NCBI RefSeq assembly: GCF_016127315.1
Contig: NZ_CP065997.1
Coordinates: 3,844,001-3,908,000 of the forward strand
DNA: 64,000 nucleotides
Direction: 5' to 3'
From: Achromobacter deleyi
GTDB taxonomy: Bacteria > Pseudomonadota > Gammaproteobacteria > Burkholderiales > Burkholderiaceae_B
Under the pieces are notes generated by a model that did no database searches, had not been told where the DNA came from, and saw only the letters and a list, made by a program, of their open reading frames with translations. Positions 27,327 to 36,647 of this stretch are shown here, piece after piece. A program made the position numbers and the translations under genes. Positions within the stretch are counted from its first letter, which is position 1; every line of letters begins with the position of its first letter.

Positions 27327-29219
27327 TCATGACGCGGATTTGAGAAAGCCGATCGATATCCAGGGGAAGGCGGCGACGATGACCAGCCCGACCAGCAGCG
27401 CGGCGATGTAGCCCCAGATCGGGCGGATGCCCTCGTCGGGATCGACCCGGCTGATGGCGCAGGCGCCGTAGTAGCCGACGCCGAACGGCGGCGCGAACAG
27501 GCCGATGCCCATGGCGAAGATCACCACCATGGCGTAATGCACCTCGTGCACGCCGGCCTGCGCCGCCACCGGGAACAGCAGCGGCCCGAACAGCACGATG
27601 GCGGGAATCCCTTCCAGCACGCTGCCCAGGATGATGAAGGCCACGATCGACACGGCCAGGAAGCCGTAACTGCCGCCCGGCATGCCGGCCATCAGCCGCG
27701 CCAGGTCGCCGGAGAAGCCCGATTGCGTCAGGGCCCAGGCCATGGCGGTGGCGCAGCCGACGATCAGCATGATGGCGCCGGACAGCGAGGCGGTCTCGAT
27801 CAGCATGGGCTTGAGCCGCGCCAGGTCGAAGCGCCGGTAGACCAGCGCGCCCACCACCGCCGAGTAGACGATGCCGATGGTCGAGACCTCGGTGGCGGTG
27901 GCCACGCCCTCGACCACCGCGGCGCGGATCACGAAGGGCAGCGCCACGGCCGGCAGGGCGATGACGAAGAAGCGGCCGATCTCGCGCGGGGCGAAGCGCT
28001 GCGCCAGGCTCAGGTCTTCCTTGCGGTAGCGCCACCACACCACCGAGCACAGCGCCAGCCCCAGCACCACGGCTGGCAGCAGGCCGCCGGTGAAGAGCGC
28101 GGCGATGGACACGCCGGTGACCGAGCCGATGGTGATCAGCACGATCGACGGCGGAATGGTCTCGGTCTGCGCGCCGGTGGCCGACAGCAGCGCGACCAGG
28201 TCGCCGGGCTTGGCGCCGCGCTTGCGCATTTCCGGAAACAGCACCGGCGCGATCGCCGCCATGTCGGCGATCTTCGAGCCGGAGATGCCCGACACCAGGT
28301 ACATCGCCCCGATCAGCACGTACGACAGGCCGCCGCGCACGTGGCCCAGCAGGCTGGCCAGGAACTGGATCATGGCGCGCGCCATGCCGGTCATCTCGAT
28401 CAGCGAGCCCAGGAAGATGAACAGCGGCACCGCCAGCAGCATCAGGTGCGACATGCCCTCGTCCAGGCGGCCCACCATCACCAGCATCGGCGTGTTGGTG
28501 GTCAGCGCCAGGTACGAGAACGTCGCCAGCGCGAACGAGAATGCGATCGGCACGCCCGCGAACACGGTGGCCGCGACGACGCCCACGAAGAAGATCACCA
28601 GGTTGAGCTTGCCCAGCCCCGTGAACAGCGGCTGCGCCAGCCAGAACGCCGCGACGATCGCCGCCGCGCCGGCCAGCGCCAGCAGCAGGTGCGGCACGGT
28701 CCGGGTGCGCAGCAGCCGCAGCAGCGCCACCACCGCCATCAGGCCCATGCCCACCGGAATGGCGGCGGCGCGCCAGGCGTTGCTCAGCTCCAGCGCGGGC
28801 GTGATGATGAAGTGTTCCTCGTGCGCATACTCGATGGCGGGCGCCAGGATCAGGACCAGGAAGGCGAGCGAGGCGGCCAGCGCGCCGGCTTCCAGCTGCG
28901 CGCGGCGCGCCGGGCTAATGTGGTTGACCAGCGCCGTCATGCGCATGTGCTCGCCGCGGCGCAGCGCCACCACGGCGCCCAGCATCGACAGCCACAGGAA
29001 CAGGATCGACGCCAGTTCATCCGACCACACCAGCGGGCTGTGGAACACGTAGCGCGCCACCACGCCGGCGAACAGCACCAGGATCTCGACCAGCACGATG
29101 GCGGCGGCCGCCAGCTCGACCAGGCCGCCCAGCGCCGCGTCCAGCGCATCGCCCGCGCGCCGCAGCGGATGGGCCGGCAGCGCGGGCGCGGCGGCGTGGG
29201 AAGAAGAGAGCGAGGACAT
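27327..29219 (-). CDS. TRAP transporter permease, DctQ-DctM fusion
   Basis: Inner-membrane permease of a tripartite ATP-independent periplasmic transporter, 630 residues. Residues about 1-190 form the small DctQ-type subunit (four membrane helices, with VWSDELASILFLWLSMLGA, a DctQ signature). Residues about 205-630 form the large DctM-type subunit, with VFAGVPIAFSFALATFSY, SHLMLLAVPLFIFLGSLIE and GGLSYVLIGAMYLVSGIS. The fusion is a common variant. It imports the substrate captured by the DctP receptor encoded 10 bp upstream. The hydrophobicity profile and motifs are unambiguous; the substrate is unknown. Confidence 0.94.
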   Translation of the reverse strand: MSSLSSSHAAAPALPAHPLRRAGDALDAALGGLVELAAAAIVLVEILVLFAGVVARYVFHSPLVWSDELASILFLWLSMLGAVVALRRGEHMRMTALVNHISPARRAQLEAGALAASLAFLVLILAPAIEYAHEEHFIITPALELSNAWRAAAIPVGMGLMAVVALLRLLRTRTVPHLLLALAGAAAIVAAFWLAQPLFTGLGKLNLVIFFVGVVAATVFAGVPIAFSFALATFSYLALTTNTPMLVMVGRLDEGMSHLMLLAVPLFIFLGSLIEMTGMARAMIQFLASLLGHVRGGLSYVLIGAMYLVSGISGSKIADMAAIAPVLFPEMRKRGAKPGDLVALLSATGAQTETIPPSIVLITIGSVTGVSIAALFTGGLLPAVVLGLALCSVVWWRYRKEDLSLAQRFAPREIGRFFVIALPAVALPFVIRAAVVEGVATATEVSTIGIVYSAVVGALVYRRFDLARLKPMLIETASLSGAIMLIVGCATAMAWALTQSGFSGDLARLMAGMPGGSYGFLAVSIVAFIILGSVLEGIPAIVLFGPLLFPVAAQAGVHEVHYAMVVIFAMGIGLFAPPFGVGYYGACAISRVDPDEGIRPIWGYIAALLVGLVIVAAFPWISIGFLKSAS

Positions 29220-29229
29220 GGGCGCGGCC

Positions 29230-30252
29230 TCAGGCGAGCTTGCCGACGGCCTGCTCCAGCAGGCCCCAGGCTTCCTGGCCGAAGCGCTGCTGCCATTCGC
29301 CGTAGAAACCGGCCTTGCGCAGCTGGTCGCGGAAGCTGTCGGCGGCGGGCTGGTTGAACGTCAGGCCCTTGCCTTCCAGGTCGGCCTGCACCGAGGCGTT
29401 GAGCTTCTTGATGTCCTCGCGCTGCGCCAGGCCGGCCTCGTTGATGCCGCGCGCCACCACCGTCTTCAGGTCCTGCGGCAGGCCTTCCCACATGCGGCCA
29501 TTGGCGATGAACCAGTAGCCGTCCCAGATGTGGTTGGTCAGCGAGCAGTACTTCTGCACCTCGTACAGCTTGGCCACCTGGATGATGGGCAGCGGGTTCT
29601 CCTGCGCGTCCACCACCTTGGTCTGCAGCGAGGAATAGACCTCGCTGAATTGCAGGCTGGCCGGCGCCGCGCCCAGGCCCTTGAACATCGAGATGGGCAG
29701 CGGGCTGACCGGCACGCGGATCTTCAGGCCGTCCATGTCGGCGGCGCGGGTGACCGGCGCCTTGCTGCTGGTGGTCTGGCGAAAGCCGTTGTCCCACATC
29801 TTCTCGAAGGCGTAGAGGCGGCGCTGCGCGATGGCGGCGCGCACGTGGGCGCCGAGCGCGCCGTCCATGGCGCCCCAGACCTGGCCGTAGTCCTTGAAGG
29901 CGAAGCCGACGGCGTTGATGGCGGCCACCGGCACCAGCGTGGCGATCACCAGCGCCGACGGCGTGAAGAAGTCGATGCCCCCCGAGCGCACCTGGGCCAG
30001 CATGTCGGTGTCGCCGCCGAGCTGGTTGTTGGGGAAGATCTTGATGTCGACGCGGCCGTTGCTTTCCTTGAGGATGCGGTCGGCGGCTTCCTGGGCGCGG
30101 ATGTTCAGCGGGTGCGAGACGGGCAGGTTGTTGCCGTACTTCAGCGAATAGTCGGCGGCCCGGGCGATCAACGGGAAACCGCCGCCCAGGGCGGCCGCGG
30201 CGGGAAGGGCGCACAGGCGGCGCAAGGCACTGCGGCGGGTGAGCAGCTTCAT
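29230..30252 (-). CDS. TRAP transporter substrate-binding protein, DctP family
   Basis: Periplasmic receptor, 340 residues. The signal region MKLLTRRSALRRLCALPAAA, ending near ARAA, includes a twin-arginine-like RRSALRRL and may use Tat or Sec. The mature domain has SLKYGNNLPVSHPLNIRAQ, GRVDIKIFPNNQLGGDTDML, and DMDGLKIRVPVSPL with the conserved Arg that binds a carboxylate in DctP proteins. It is the first gene of the operon, divergent from the LacI regulator. A carboxylate or sugar-acid ligand is probable because of the conserved Arg, and it agrees with the sugar-acid kinase downstream. Confidence 0.93.
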   Translation of the reverse strand: MKLLTRRSALRRLCALPAAAALGGGFPLIARAADYSLKYGNNLPVSHPLNIRAQEAADRILKESNGRVDIKIFPNNQLGGDTDMLAQVRSGGIDFFTPSALVIATLVPVAAINAVGFAFKDYGQVWGAMDGALGAHVRAAIAQRRLYAFEKMWDNGFRQTTSSKAPVTRAADMDGLKIRVPVSPLPISMFKGLGAAPASLQFSEVYSSLQTKVVDAQENPLPIIQVAKLYEVQKYCSLTNHIWDGYWFIANGRMWEGLPQDLKTVVARGINEAGLAQREDIKKLNASVQADLEGKGLTFNQPAADSFRDQLRKAGFYGEWQQRFGQEAWGLLEQAVGKLA

Positions 30253-30274
30253 GGTTGTCTCCAGAATCTTGGTT

Positions 30275-30377
30275 ATGATGTTTTTTGAGGTGCCGCAGAA
30301 GTCCATCGCGCTGAGGCATGACGGACAATAGTGAACCGGCGCCTGCATCGTCAAACCCGAACAATGATGGTTTTTGA
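30275..30377. promoter_or_regulatory. Repeated 14-mer flanking the divergent TRAP/LacI promoter region
   Basis: ATGATGTTTTTTGA at 30275-30288 recurs as ATGATGGTTTTTGA at 30364-30377, in the same orientation and 89 bp apart. One copy is just upstream of the dctP ATG, and the other overlaps the ATG pair at the LacI gene start. A repeated site on both sides of a divergent promoter is a plausible looping operator for the LacI protein, although neither copy is itself palindromic. Confidence 0.35.
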
Positions 30378-31425
30378 TGTGAATAAGCCCATTCGCGAAC
30401 GCAAGCTGGCGACCCTGGCCGAGGTCGCGGCGCTGGCCGGCGTGTCCACCGCCACGGCCGACCGCGTGCTGAACCGGCGCCCCGGCGTGCGCAACAGCAC
30501 CGCGCAACGCGTGCTCAAGGCCGCGGCCGAACTCGACTACCTGCCCGAGGCCGACCTGTACGCCGCCATGGCGCCCGAGCCCATGCGGCTGGTGATCCTG
30601 CTGCCGCGCGGCAGCAACCGCTTCCTGCGCATGCTGGGCGACAGCGTGAGCTACGCGCACGAGCATTTCGCGCCGCTCAACGCGCGCTGCCAGGTCGACT
30701 ATGTCGAGAGCTTCAACCCCGAGGCCCTGGCGCAGGCGCTGCTGCATCACGGCCGGCGCGCCGACGGCATCGCCTTCATGGCGCTGGAGCATCCGGTGGT
30801 GCGCGAGGCCGTCAACGCGCTGGCGCAGCGCGGCGTGCCGACGGTGACGCTGATCTCCGACCTGGCCAACAGCGCGCGCGTGGCCTACGTGGGCCTGGAC
30901 AACCGCGCCGCCGGCCGCACCGCCGGCTACCTGATCGCGCGCTTCATCGGTCCGCGCGCCGCGCACGTGGCGCTGATCGCCGGTTCGCGCCACTACCGCG
31001 CCCATGAGGAACGCGAGGGCGGCTTCCTGCAGCTGTACGCCGAGCAGTTCCAGGCCATGCAGGTGGTGGACCTGCGCGAAGGCTACGACGACGCGCAGCG
31101 CAACTACGAGCAGACGCGCCAGCTGCTGGAGCAATACCCGCAGCTGGCCGGCATCTACAACATCGGCGGCGCCTCCGACGGTGTGGCGCGGGCGCTGAAG
31201 GAAGCCGGCCTGCAGCACCGCGTGGTGTTCATCGGCCACGGCCTGACGCCGGACACGCGCGCGCTGCTGATCGACGGCACCATGGACGCCGTCATCACGC
31301 AAAGCCCGGTCGAGGCGCTGATGAGCTGCGTGCGCATTTTCTGCAACGTGCGCGACAAGCGCAGCCCCATGAGCGGGGTGGAGATGAACCGCAGCCAGGT
31401 GATCCTGCGCGAGAACCTGCCGTGA
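30331..31425 (+). CDS. LacI-family transcriptional regulator
   Basis: 364 residues from a GTG at 30331; ATG codons at 30364 and 30367 are alternatives giving 353 or 352 residues, and none has a good ribosome site. The helix-turn-helix TLAEVAALAGVSTATADRVL is followed by the hinge-region segment QRVLKAAAELDYLPEAD, and then a periplasmic-binding-protein-like effector domain (VAYVGLDNRAAGRTAGYLIA, GIYNIGGASDGVARALKEAG). It is divergent from the TRAP/RuBisCO-like operon, which it most likely represses in the absence of the transported substrate. Confidence 0.9.
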   Translation: MNRRLHRQTRTMMVFDVNKPIRERKLATLAEVAALAGVSTATADRVLNRRPGVRNSTAQRVLKAAAELDYLPEADLYAAMAPEPMRLVILLPRGSNRFLRMLGDSVSYAHEHFAPLNARCQVDYVESFNPEALAQALLHHGRRADGIAFMALEHPVVREAVNALAQRGVPTVTLISDLANSARVAYVGLDNRAAGRTAGYLIARFIGPRAAHVALIAGSRHYRAHEEREGGFLQLYAEQFQAMQVVDLREGYDDAQRNYEQTRQLLEQYPQLAGIYNIGGASDGVARALKEAGLQHRVVFIGHGLTPDTRALLIDGTMDAVITQSPVEALMSCVRIFCNVRDKRSPMSGVEMNRSQVILRENLP

Positions 31426-31432
31426 CGGGCAG

Positions 31433-31459
31433 GGCCGGCGCCGTCGGCGGCGCGCGGCC
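31433..31459. terminator. Bidirectional hairpin between LacI gene and monooxygenase
   Basis: GCGCCG-TCGG-CGGCGC at 31438-31453, extended by flanking GGCC blocks. It lies 7 bp after the LacI stop and 8 bp before the stop of the convergent monooxygenase gene. No T-tract is seen. Confidence 0.4.
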
Positions 31460-31467
31460 GGCGCGGA

Positions 31468-32703
31468 TCACGCGTCGCCGGCAGCGGGCCGCGCGGGGGA
31501 CGGCGCCCCCGGCAGATCAATGCCCGAGATCGCTTGCCGGTAGCGCCGCTGCTGCGGCCCGAAAGCCAGCGACCGGACCGGCGCGAACCGCATCAAGCGC
31601 AGCGCGAGCCGCTGGGCCCAGGCCCCGCGCGGCGAGGTCGGCAGCAGCGAGCGGAAGTCTTCGGCCAGCTGTTGGTTGCGCAGGACAAAGCCATGCATGC
31701 GCGCATGGCAGGCGCGAAACGCTTCGGGGGCGTCGGCCCGGCCCAGTTCCTGGGCCAGGATGCGGGCGCCGACAAGCGCGAGGCTGACGCCTTGCCCCGA
31801 CGCCGGTGACGCGCAGTAGGCGGCATCGCCGATCAACCCGACGCGGCCATGGGCCCATTGCGGCATCACCACCTGGCTGATCGAATCGAAGTAGAAATCC
31901 GGCGCCTCGTCCATCCGCGCCAGCAGCTCGGGGATGCGCCAGCGCTGCGCGGCGCCCAGGTCCGTCAGCATCACCTGGCGCAACAGCCGCCGCTGCGCGC
32001 CAGTATCGTCATGGCGAACGTCCAGGCCCGACGCGCGGAACAGGAACAGCGCTTTGGCGTCGCCGCTGCGGTCGGCGCTGTAGACGTTGACAAGGCGATG
32101 CGGCGCGAGATAGGCGACCTCTTCGTGTTCGAGGCCCAGCTCGTTCGGCACGCTGCCGATCGCGACATACATGCCCAGGTGCCGCAGGAATGCCTTTTCC
32201 GCGCCGAACACCAGCGCCCGCAGGCCCGAATGCAGGCCGTCGGCGCCGATCACCGCGTCGAACCGGCGCCGCGTCCCGCCGTGGAAGCGGACGTCGACTT
32301 CACGGCCGACCTGGTCGATGGCCGCCACGGAGTCCGAGAACATGTAGCGCACGCGGTCGCGCGTGGCCTCGTACAGGATCCGCGCCAGGTCGCCGCGCAT
32401 CAGTTCGATGTCTCCCGGCTCGCGCATGCCGAAGGTGTCGGCGTCCAGGCTCGCCAGTGGCCGGCCGGCCGCGTCGACGAAGGTCGCGCGGCGCATGCCC
32501 ACGTGCTGGCCGTGGGCGGCGTCGTAGAGGCCCATGCCGCGCAGCACGTCGCAGGCGGGGCCGCGCACGTCGATCTTGTAGCCGCCGGTGCGGATGGCTG
32601 GCGCGCGTTCGACCACGGTCACGTCGTGGCCATCCCGCGCCAGCCAGTAGGCCAGGGCGGGGCCGGCGATGCTGGCGCCTTGGATGAGAAGGGTGTGGGG
32701 CAT
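31468..32703 (-). CDS. FAD-dependent monooxygenase
   Basis: 411-residue flavoprotein of the p-hydroxybenzoate hydroxylase/TetX-like class. It has the N-terminal dinucleotide fold LLIQGASIAGPALAYWLARDG, a VIGADGLHSGLRALV (DG motif) and RVGLIGDAAYCASPASGQG (the GD motif). The C-terminal region carries Pro-rich low complexity. Such enzymes hydroxylate aromatic or polyketide-like compounds, including some antibiotics, with NAD(P)H and O2. It is divergent from an AraC regulator with 118 bp between them, so it is probably the target of that regulator. The substrate is unknown. Confidence 0.88.
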   Translation of the reverse strand: MPHTLLIQGASIAGPALAYWLARDGHDVTVVERAPAIRTGGYKIDVRGPACDVLRGMGLYDAAHGQHVGMRRATFVDAAGRPLASLDADTFGMREPGDIELMRGDLARILYEATRDRVRYMFSDSVAAIDQVGREVDVRFHGGTRRRFDAVIGADGLHSGLRALVFGAEKAFLRHLGMYVAIGSVPNELGLEHEEVAYLAPHRLVNVYSADRSGDAKALFLFRASGLDVRHDDTGAQRRLLRQVMLTDLGAAQRWRIPELLARMDEAPDFYFDSISQVVMPQWAHGRVGLIGDAAYCASPASGQGVSLALVGARILAQELGRADAPEAFRACHARMHGFVLRNQQLAEDFRSLLPTSPRGAWAQRLALRLMRFAPVRSLAFGPQQRRYRQAISGIDLPGAPSPARPAAGDA

Positions 32704-32767
32704 GGCTTGGGTCCGTCGATGGCAGGCAGCTTGCCACTGTACGGAGCGGGCGCGTTGTCCACATTGG

Positions 32768-32801
32768 GCAAAAATGACAAACTATTCGCAAAATCAGACA
32801 A
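32768..32801. promoter_or_regulatory. Tandem direct repeat, AraC-type operator candidate
   Basis: GCAAAAATGACAA (32768-32780) is repeated as GCAAAATCAGACAA (32788-32801), about 20 bp apart in the same orientation, in the AT-rich centre of the divergent monooxygenase/AraC intergenic region. Two direct half-sites about two helical turns apart are typical for AraC-family activators. Confidence 0.45.
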
Positions 32802-32821
32802 CCTGCACCCCATTTGCCGCC

Positions 32822-33655
32822 ATGCCGATCCTGGACAGCTTTCGCGCCAGCGACTTCATCGAGCCCGACGCGATCGCGCGTCCGGTCGTCGCCTATGGCG
32901 TGCGCTTCGATTCCAAGGGCAGCGAGCTGGCCCCGCACCAGCACCGCAAGGCGCAGATCATGCTGGCGTCGCGCGGCGTGCTGGCCTGCGAGGCGGAAGG
33001 CGGCGTCTGGATCGTGCCGCCGGGCAGCGCGCTGTGGGTGCCGGGCGGCGTGCCCCACCGGGTCAGCGCGGCCGGCTCGGTCGAGGGCTACAGCGTATTC
33101 ATCGAGGCGCAGGCGTGCGCCGCGCTGCCCGCGGCCTGTTGCATGATGTCGGTGTCGCCGCTCCTGCGCGAACTGATCGTGCGCTGCGCCAGCTACCCCG
33201 CGGTGGCGCCCGAGGGCGGCATCGAAGCGCACGTGGCGACGCTGTTGCTGCTGGAGGCCGCCGCTTCGGCCACCGAGCGTTTCTTCCTGCCGATGCCGCG
33301 CGATCCGCGCCTGCGCCGCATCTTCGACGCCCTGGCGGCCGCGCCGGCCAATCCCGGCACGCTGGAAGACTGGGCCGGACGCAGCGCGGTCAGCGGCCGC
33401 ACGCTGTCCCGGCTGGTGCGGGCCGAGACCGGCATGAGCTTCGGCCGCTGGCGCCAGCGGATCCAGGTCGCGTTGTCGATCCTGCGCCTGGCGCAGGGCG
33501 CCACCGTGCAGGCCGTCGCCCTGGAACTGGGCTATGAAAGCGCGGGCAGCTTCGTGACGATGTTCAGGAAGGTCATCGGCACCTCGCCGGCGCGCTTCAT
33601 GGCCGAGCGTCTGGCGCGCGACGCGCGTGGCGATACGGGGCTGGCGAGCGGCTGA
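32822..33655 (+). CDS. AraC-family transcriptional regulator with cupin sensor
   Basis: 277 residues. The N-terminal cupin-type domain (HQHRKAQIMLASRGVLAC, IVPPGSALWVPGGVPHRVSA) is followed by a C-terminal double helix-turn-helix (LSRLVRAETGMSFGRWRQR and VQAVALELGYESAGSFVTMF, ending GTSPARFM). The start ATG at 32822 is chosen because upstream in-frame starts (32774, 32669) run through the AT-rich control region. It probably regulates the divergent monooxygenase; the cupin would sense a small ligand. Confidence 0.92.
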   Translation: MPILDSFRASDFIEPDAIARPVVAYGVRFDSKGSELAPHQHRKAQIMLASRGVLACEAEGGVWIVPPGSALWVPGGVPHRVSAAGSVEGYSVFIEAQACAALPAACCMMSVSPLLRELIVRCASYPAVAPEGGIEAHVATLLLLEAAASATERFFLPMPRDPRLRRIFDALAAAPANPGTLEDWAGRSAVSGRTLSRLVRAETGMSFGRWRQRIQVALSILRLAQGATVQAVALELGYESAGSFVTMFRKVIGTSPARFMAERLARDARGDTGLASG

Positions 33656-33873
33656 CGACTTTGCCGCAGGCCCGGCGCAGGGTCGGTTGCCCAGGCGCGG
33701 GGCGACGCGCGCATTCGACGGCGGTTGCTTCTTGTGAGGCCTGTTGCCCTTTGCCATGGCGCATCCGGTTGACGGCCATTGCGCGATTGGTCAACACTGC
33801 CCTGGCTTCGTCGTGGCCAGGCCCCGGCGCGCCGAAGACCCGATCGCCCGCTTCCTCATGAGGGTCATCCGCC

Positions 33874-34191
33874 ATGCATGCACACCCGATCCGTCACGCC
33901 GTCGCCGCGGCCTTGCTGCTGCTGGCCATGCAGGCGCAGGCCCAGGAGGGGCTGCCCGCGCCCGTCAACGGCATCACCTTCGAGGAATGGGCCGCGGGCA
34001 ATGCCCGCCTGGCCAACAACCAGCCCCTGGACGGCGTGCTGAAGATACTGAAGGTGGACGAAGGCCAGTGGAAACAGGCCGACGCCGCCTTCATCGAGGA
34101 ACTGAAGCGGCGCGATCCCGGCTCGCCCACGTTCATGCGCTACGGGCCTGAGCCTGCCTGGGGGACTTGCAGCCCCCTGCGCCAGGTATGA
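33874..34191 (+). CDS. Small exported protein of unknown function
   Basis: 105 residues with a signal peptide (HAVAAALLLLAMQAQAQ). The mature part starts GLPAPVNGITFEEWAAGNARL and continues LKILKVDEGQWKQADAAFIEEL. The last 15 residues or so (PEPAWGTCSPLRQV) do not resemble the rest, so a 3' frameshift or late truncation is possible. The ATG is near GAGG. The 218 bp upstream (33656-33873) contain no gene. It lies 75 bp before katE. The family is not recognised. Confidence 0.65.
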   Translation: MHAHPIRHAVAAALLLLAMQAQAQEGLPAPVNGITFEEWAAGNARLANNQPLDGVLKILKVDEGQWKQADAAFIEELKRRDPGSPTFMRYGPEPAWGTCSPLRQV

Positions 34192-34265
34192 CGCTTGCTG
34201 GTGTTGTACGGATCGAGCCATCGCCGGCCTATGCCGATGGAGTCGATGCGTACAAGGAGATATCC

Positions 34266-36647
34266 ATGCCAGGCAAGAAATCCAGCAGGGTCGGCAAGCA
34301 CGGCGCCGTCGATACCGCTTTCAACAACACGGACAGCGGCCCCGCCGAGCCGCCCGGCAAAGGCGCCGTGCCCGCCGCGATGCAGCGGGCCGCCGCGGTG
34401 GCGGCGACCGTGCAGGCGCTGCCGCATCACCCCGACAAAGAGAAGGAATACGGCGAGGCGGGCGCGCGCTGTCCCTATCGAGGCGTGTCCGTCGCGACCG
34501 ATGGCGCGGCGGCGGGCAGCTCATTGTCCGAACGCCAGTACACCGACAAGACGGGAGAGCCCCCCGCGGCTGGCGTCAACGCCGTCGATGGGCGGCTCGC
34601 GCGCGTTCGCGCGGACGCCCAGGGGCAGGCGCTGACCACGAATCAGGGCGTGGCCGTGAGCGACAACCAGCATTCGCTGAAAGCGGGCCTGCGGGGCCCC
34701 GCGCTGCTCAAGGACTTCATCCTGCGCGAAAAAATTACCCACTTCGATCACGAACGCATTCCGGAACGCATCGTGCATGCGCGGGGATCCGCCGCGCATG
34801 GCTACTTTGAATGCTACGAGCCGCTGGCCGACCTGACGCGGGCGTCTCTGTTCGCGAAGAAAGGCAAACGCACGCCGGTGTTCGTGCGCTTCTCGACCGT
34901 GGCCGGCGAGCGTGGGTCGAAGGATACGGCGCGCGATGTGCGCGGATTCGCGGTCAAGTTCTATACCGACGAAGGCAATTGGGATCTGGTGGGCAACAAC
35001 ATGCCCATTTTCTTCATCCAGGACGCCATGAAGTTCCCGGACCTGGTGCACGCCGTCAAGCCCGAGCCGCATCACGGCATGCCGCAGGCGGCATCGGCGC
35101 ACGATACCTTCTGGGATTTCGTGTCGTTGATGCCGGAGTCGACCCATATGCTGATGTGGCTGATGTCGGACCGGGCGATTCCGCGCAGCTATCGCATGAT
35201 GCAGGGCTTTGGCGTGCATACGTTCCGGTTCGTCAACGAACAGGGCGAGTCGCAACTGGTGAAGTTCCATTGGAATCCGGTGGCGGGCACGCATTCGCAA
35301 GTCTGGGACGAAGCCGTGAAGGTGTCCGGGGCCGACCCCGATTTCCACCGGCGCGACCTGTGGGAGGCGATCGACGCCGGCCATGGCCCGGCGTGGGAGT
35401 TGGGCGTGCAGGTCTTCACCGAGGAAGACGCGGAGCGCTTCAGCTTCGACGTGCTGGACGCCACCAAGATCGTGCCGGAGGAACTGGTGCCGGTGCGCCC
35501 CATCGGCCGCATGGTGCTGGACCGCAATCCGGACAATTTCTTTGCCGAGACCGAACAGGTGGCGTTCTGCGCGGCGCATGTGGTGCCGGGCATCGATTTC
35601 ACCAATGATCCGTTGCTGGCCGGGCGCATCCATTCCTACGTGGATACGCAGATCTCGCGGCTGGGCGGTCCCAATTTCCACGAGATCCCGATCAATGCGC
35701 CGCTGGCGCCGGTGCACAACAACCAGCGCGACGGCATGCACCGCCAGGCGGTGCACCGTGGACGCGTCGCCTACGAACCCAATTCGCTGGGGGGCGGCTG
35801 TCCGTTCCAGGCGGGCATGGAGGGCTTCGTGTCCTTTCCGAAACCGGTGGCGGGCGATGAGCTGCGCGGCCATCCCGAGCGGTTCGCCGAGCACTACAAC
35901 CAGGCCACGCTGTTCTACGACAGCCAGGCGGATTGGGAACGGCGCCATCTGGCGGATGCGTTCGCGTTCGAATTGAGCAAGGTCACGGTCGCCGCCATCC
36001 GCCAACGCATGGTTGCGTCGCTGCGCAACGTGTCGGACGACCTGGCGCGGACCGTGGCCGACAAGCTCGGCATGGCGTTGCCCGATCCCATGCCGCGGGC
36101 CTTGCGCGACGTGCCGCCCGCCGAGGTGACGCAATCCCCCTCCCTGTCGCTGGCGGCGCGTCCGGGCGAGGTGGGTGTGACAACGCGCAAGGTCGCCATC
36201 CTGGTCGCGGAAGGCGTGGACGGCGCCGCCGTGTCGGCGGTGGCGCAGGCCCTGATGAAGGCTGGCGTGGTGGTGCGGCTGGTGGGGCAGCGCATCGGCG
36301 CGGTGGCCACGGCCGACGGCGCCACGCTGGACGCCGATGCCTCACTGGACAACCAGCCCTCCGTGCTGTTCGATGGCGCCGTGGTGCCGGCCGGCGCCGC
36401 CGCGCTCGAACGCTGGCGCCAGGATGGACGGGCCCTGGAATTCCTGCGCGACGGCTATCGCCATGGCAAGACGCTGCTGGCGCTGGCGGAGGGCAGCGGT
36501 TTACTGGAGGCCGCGGGCATCGACCCGGCATCGCCGGACGCCGGCCTGGTGGTGGGCGATGCGCCCGCGTCGGCCACGAAGGCATTCATCGAGTCCCTGG
36601 CGCGGCACCGGCATCCGGAGCGCGAGACCTGTCCTCCGCGCGTATGA
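34266..36647 (+). CDS. katE: HPII-type large-subunit catalase
   Basis: Clade 2 monofunctional haem catalase that disproportionates H2O2, 793 residues. The catalytic His is in [15 protein letters not shown] (H171), the distal Asn in [11 protein letters not shown] (N244) and the proximal Tyr in [16 protein letters not shown] (Y458). The His-Tyr spacing of 287 equals that in E. coli HPII (128/415). [21 protein letters not shown] is the family signature. From about residue 640 there is a DJ-1/flavodoxin-like C-terminal domain ([16 protein letters not shown]). The ATG at 34266 has AAGGAG at 6 nt; the longer frame from 34167 is rejected. The gene ends by overlapping the convergent glycosyltransferase gene by 62 bp. 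Family members are general-stress induced. Confidence 0.96.
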   Translation: MPGKKSSRVGKHGAVDTAFNNTDSGPAEPPGKGAVPAAMQRAAAVAATVQALPHHPDKEKEYGEAGARCPYRGVSVATDGAAAGSSLSERQYTDKTGEPPAAGVNAVDGRLARVRADAQGQALTTNQGVAVSDNQHSLKAGLRGPALLKDFILREKITHFDHERIPERIVHARGSAAHGYFECYEPLADLTRASLFAKKGKRTPVFVRFSTVAGERGSKDTARDVRGFAVKFYTDEGNWDLVGNNMPIFFIQDAMKFPDLVHAVKPEPHHGMPQAASAHDTFWDFVSLMPESTHMLMWLMSDRAIPRSYRMMQGFGVHTFRFVNEQGESQLVKFHWNPVAGTHSQVWDEAVKVSGADPDFHRRDLWEAIDAGHGPAWELGVQVFTEEDAERFSFDVLDATKIVPEELVPVRPIGRMVLDRNPDNFFAETEQVAFCAAHVVPGIDFTNDPLLAGRIHSYVDTQISRLGGPNFHEIPINAPLAPVHNNQRDGMHRQAVHRGRVAYEPNSLGGGCPFQAGMEGFVSFPKPVAGDELRGHPERFAEHYNQATLFYDSQADWERRHLADAFAFELSKVTVAAIRQRMVASLRNVSDDLARTVADKLGMALPDPMPRALRDVPPAEVTQSPSLSLAARPGEVGVTTRKVAILVAEGVDGAAVSAVAQALMKAGVVVRLVGQRIGAVATADGATLDADASLDNQPSVLFDGAVVPAGAAALERWRQDGRALEFLRDGYRHGKTLLALAEGSGLLEAAGIDPASPDAGLVVGDAPASATKAFIESLARHRHPERETCPPRV

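Noticed and set aside
26728..28050. Long minus-strand frame ahead of the VOC protein
   Set aside because: The first 260 codons are a shadow of the TRAP permease; only the part from 27267 is a real VOC gene.
34521..36134. Antisense frame of 537 codons opposite katE
   Set aside because: His/Arg-rich shadow; katE on the plus strand has all catalase residues.
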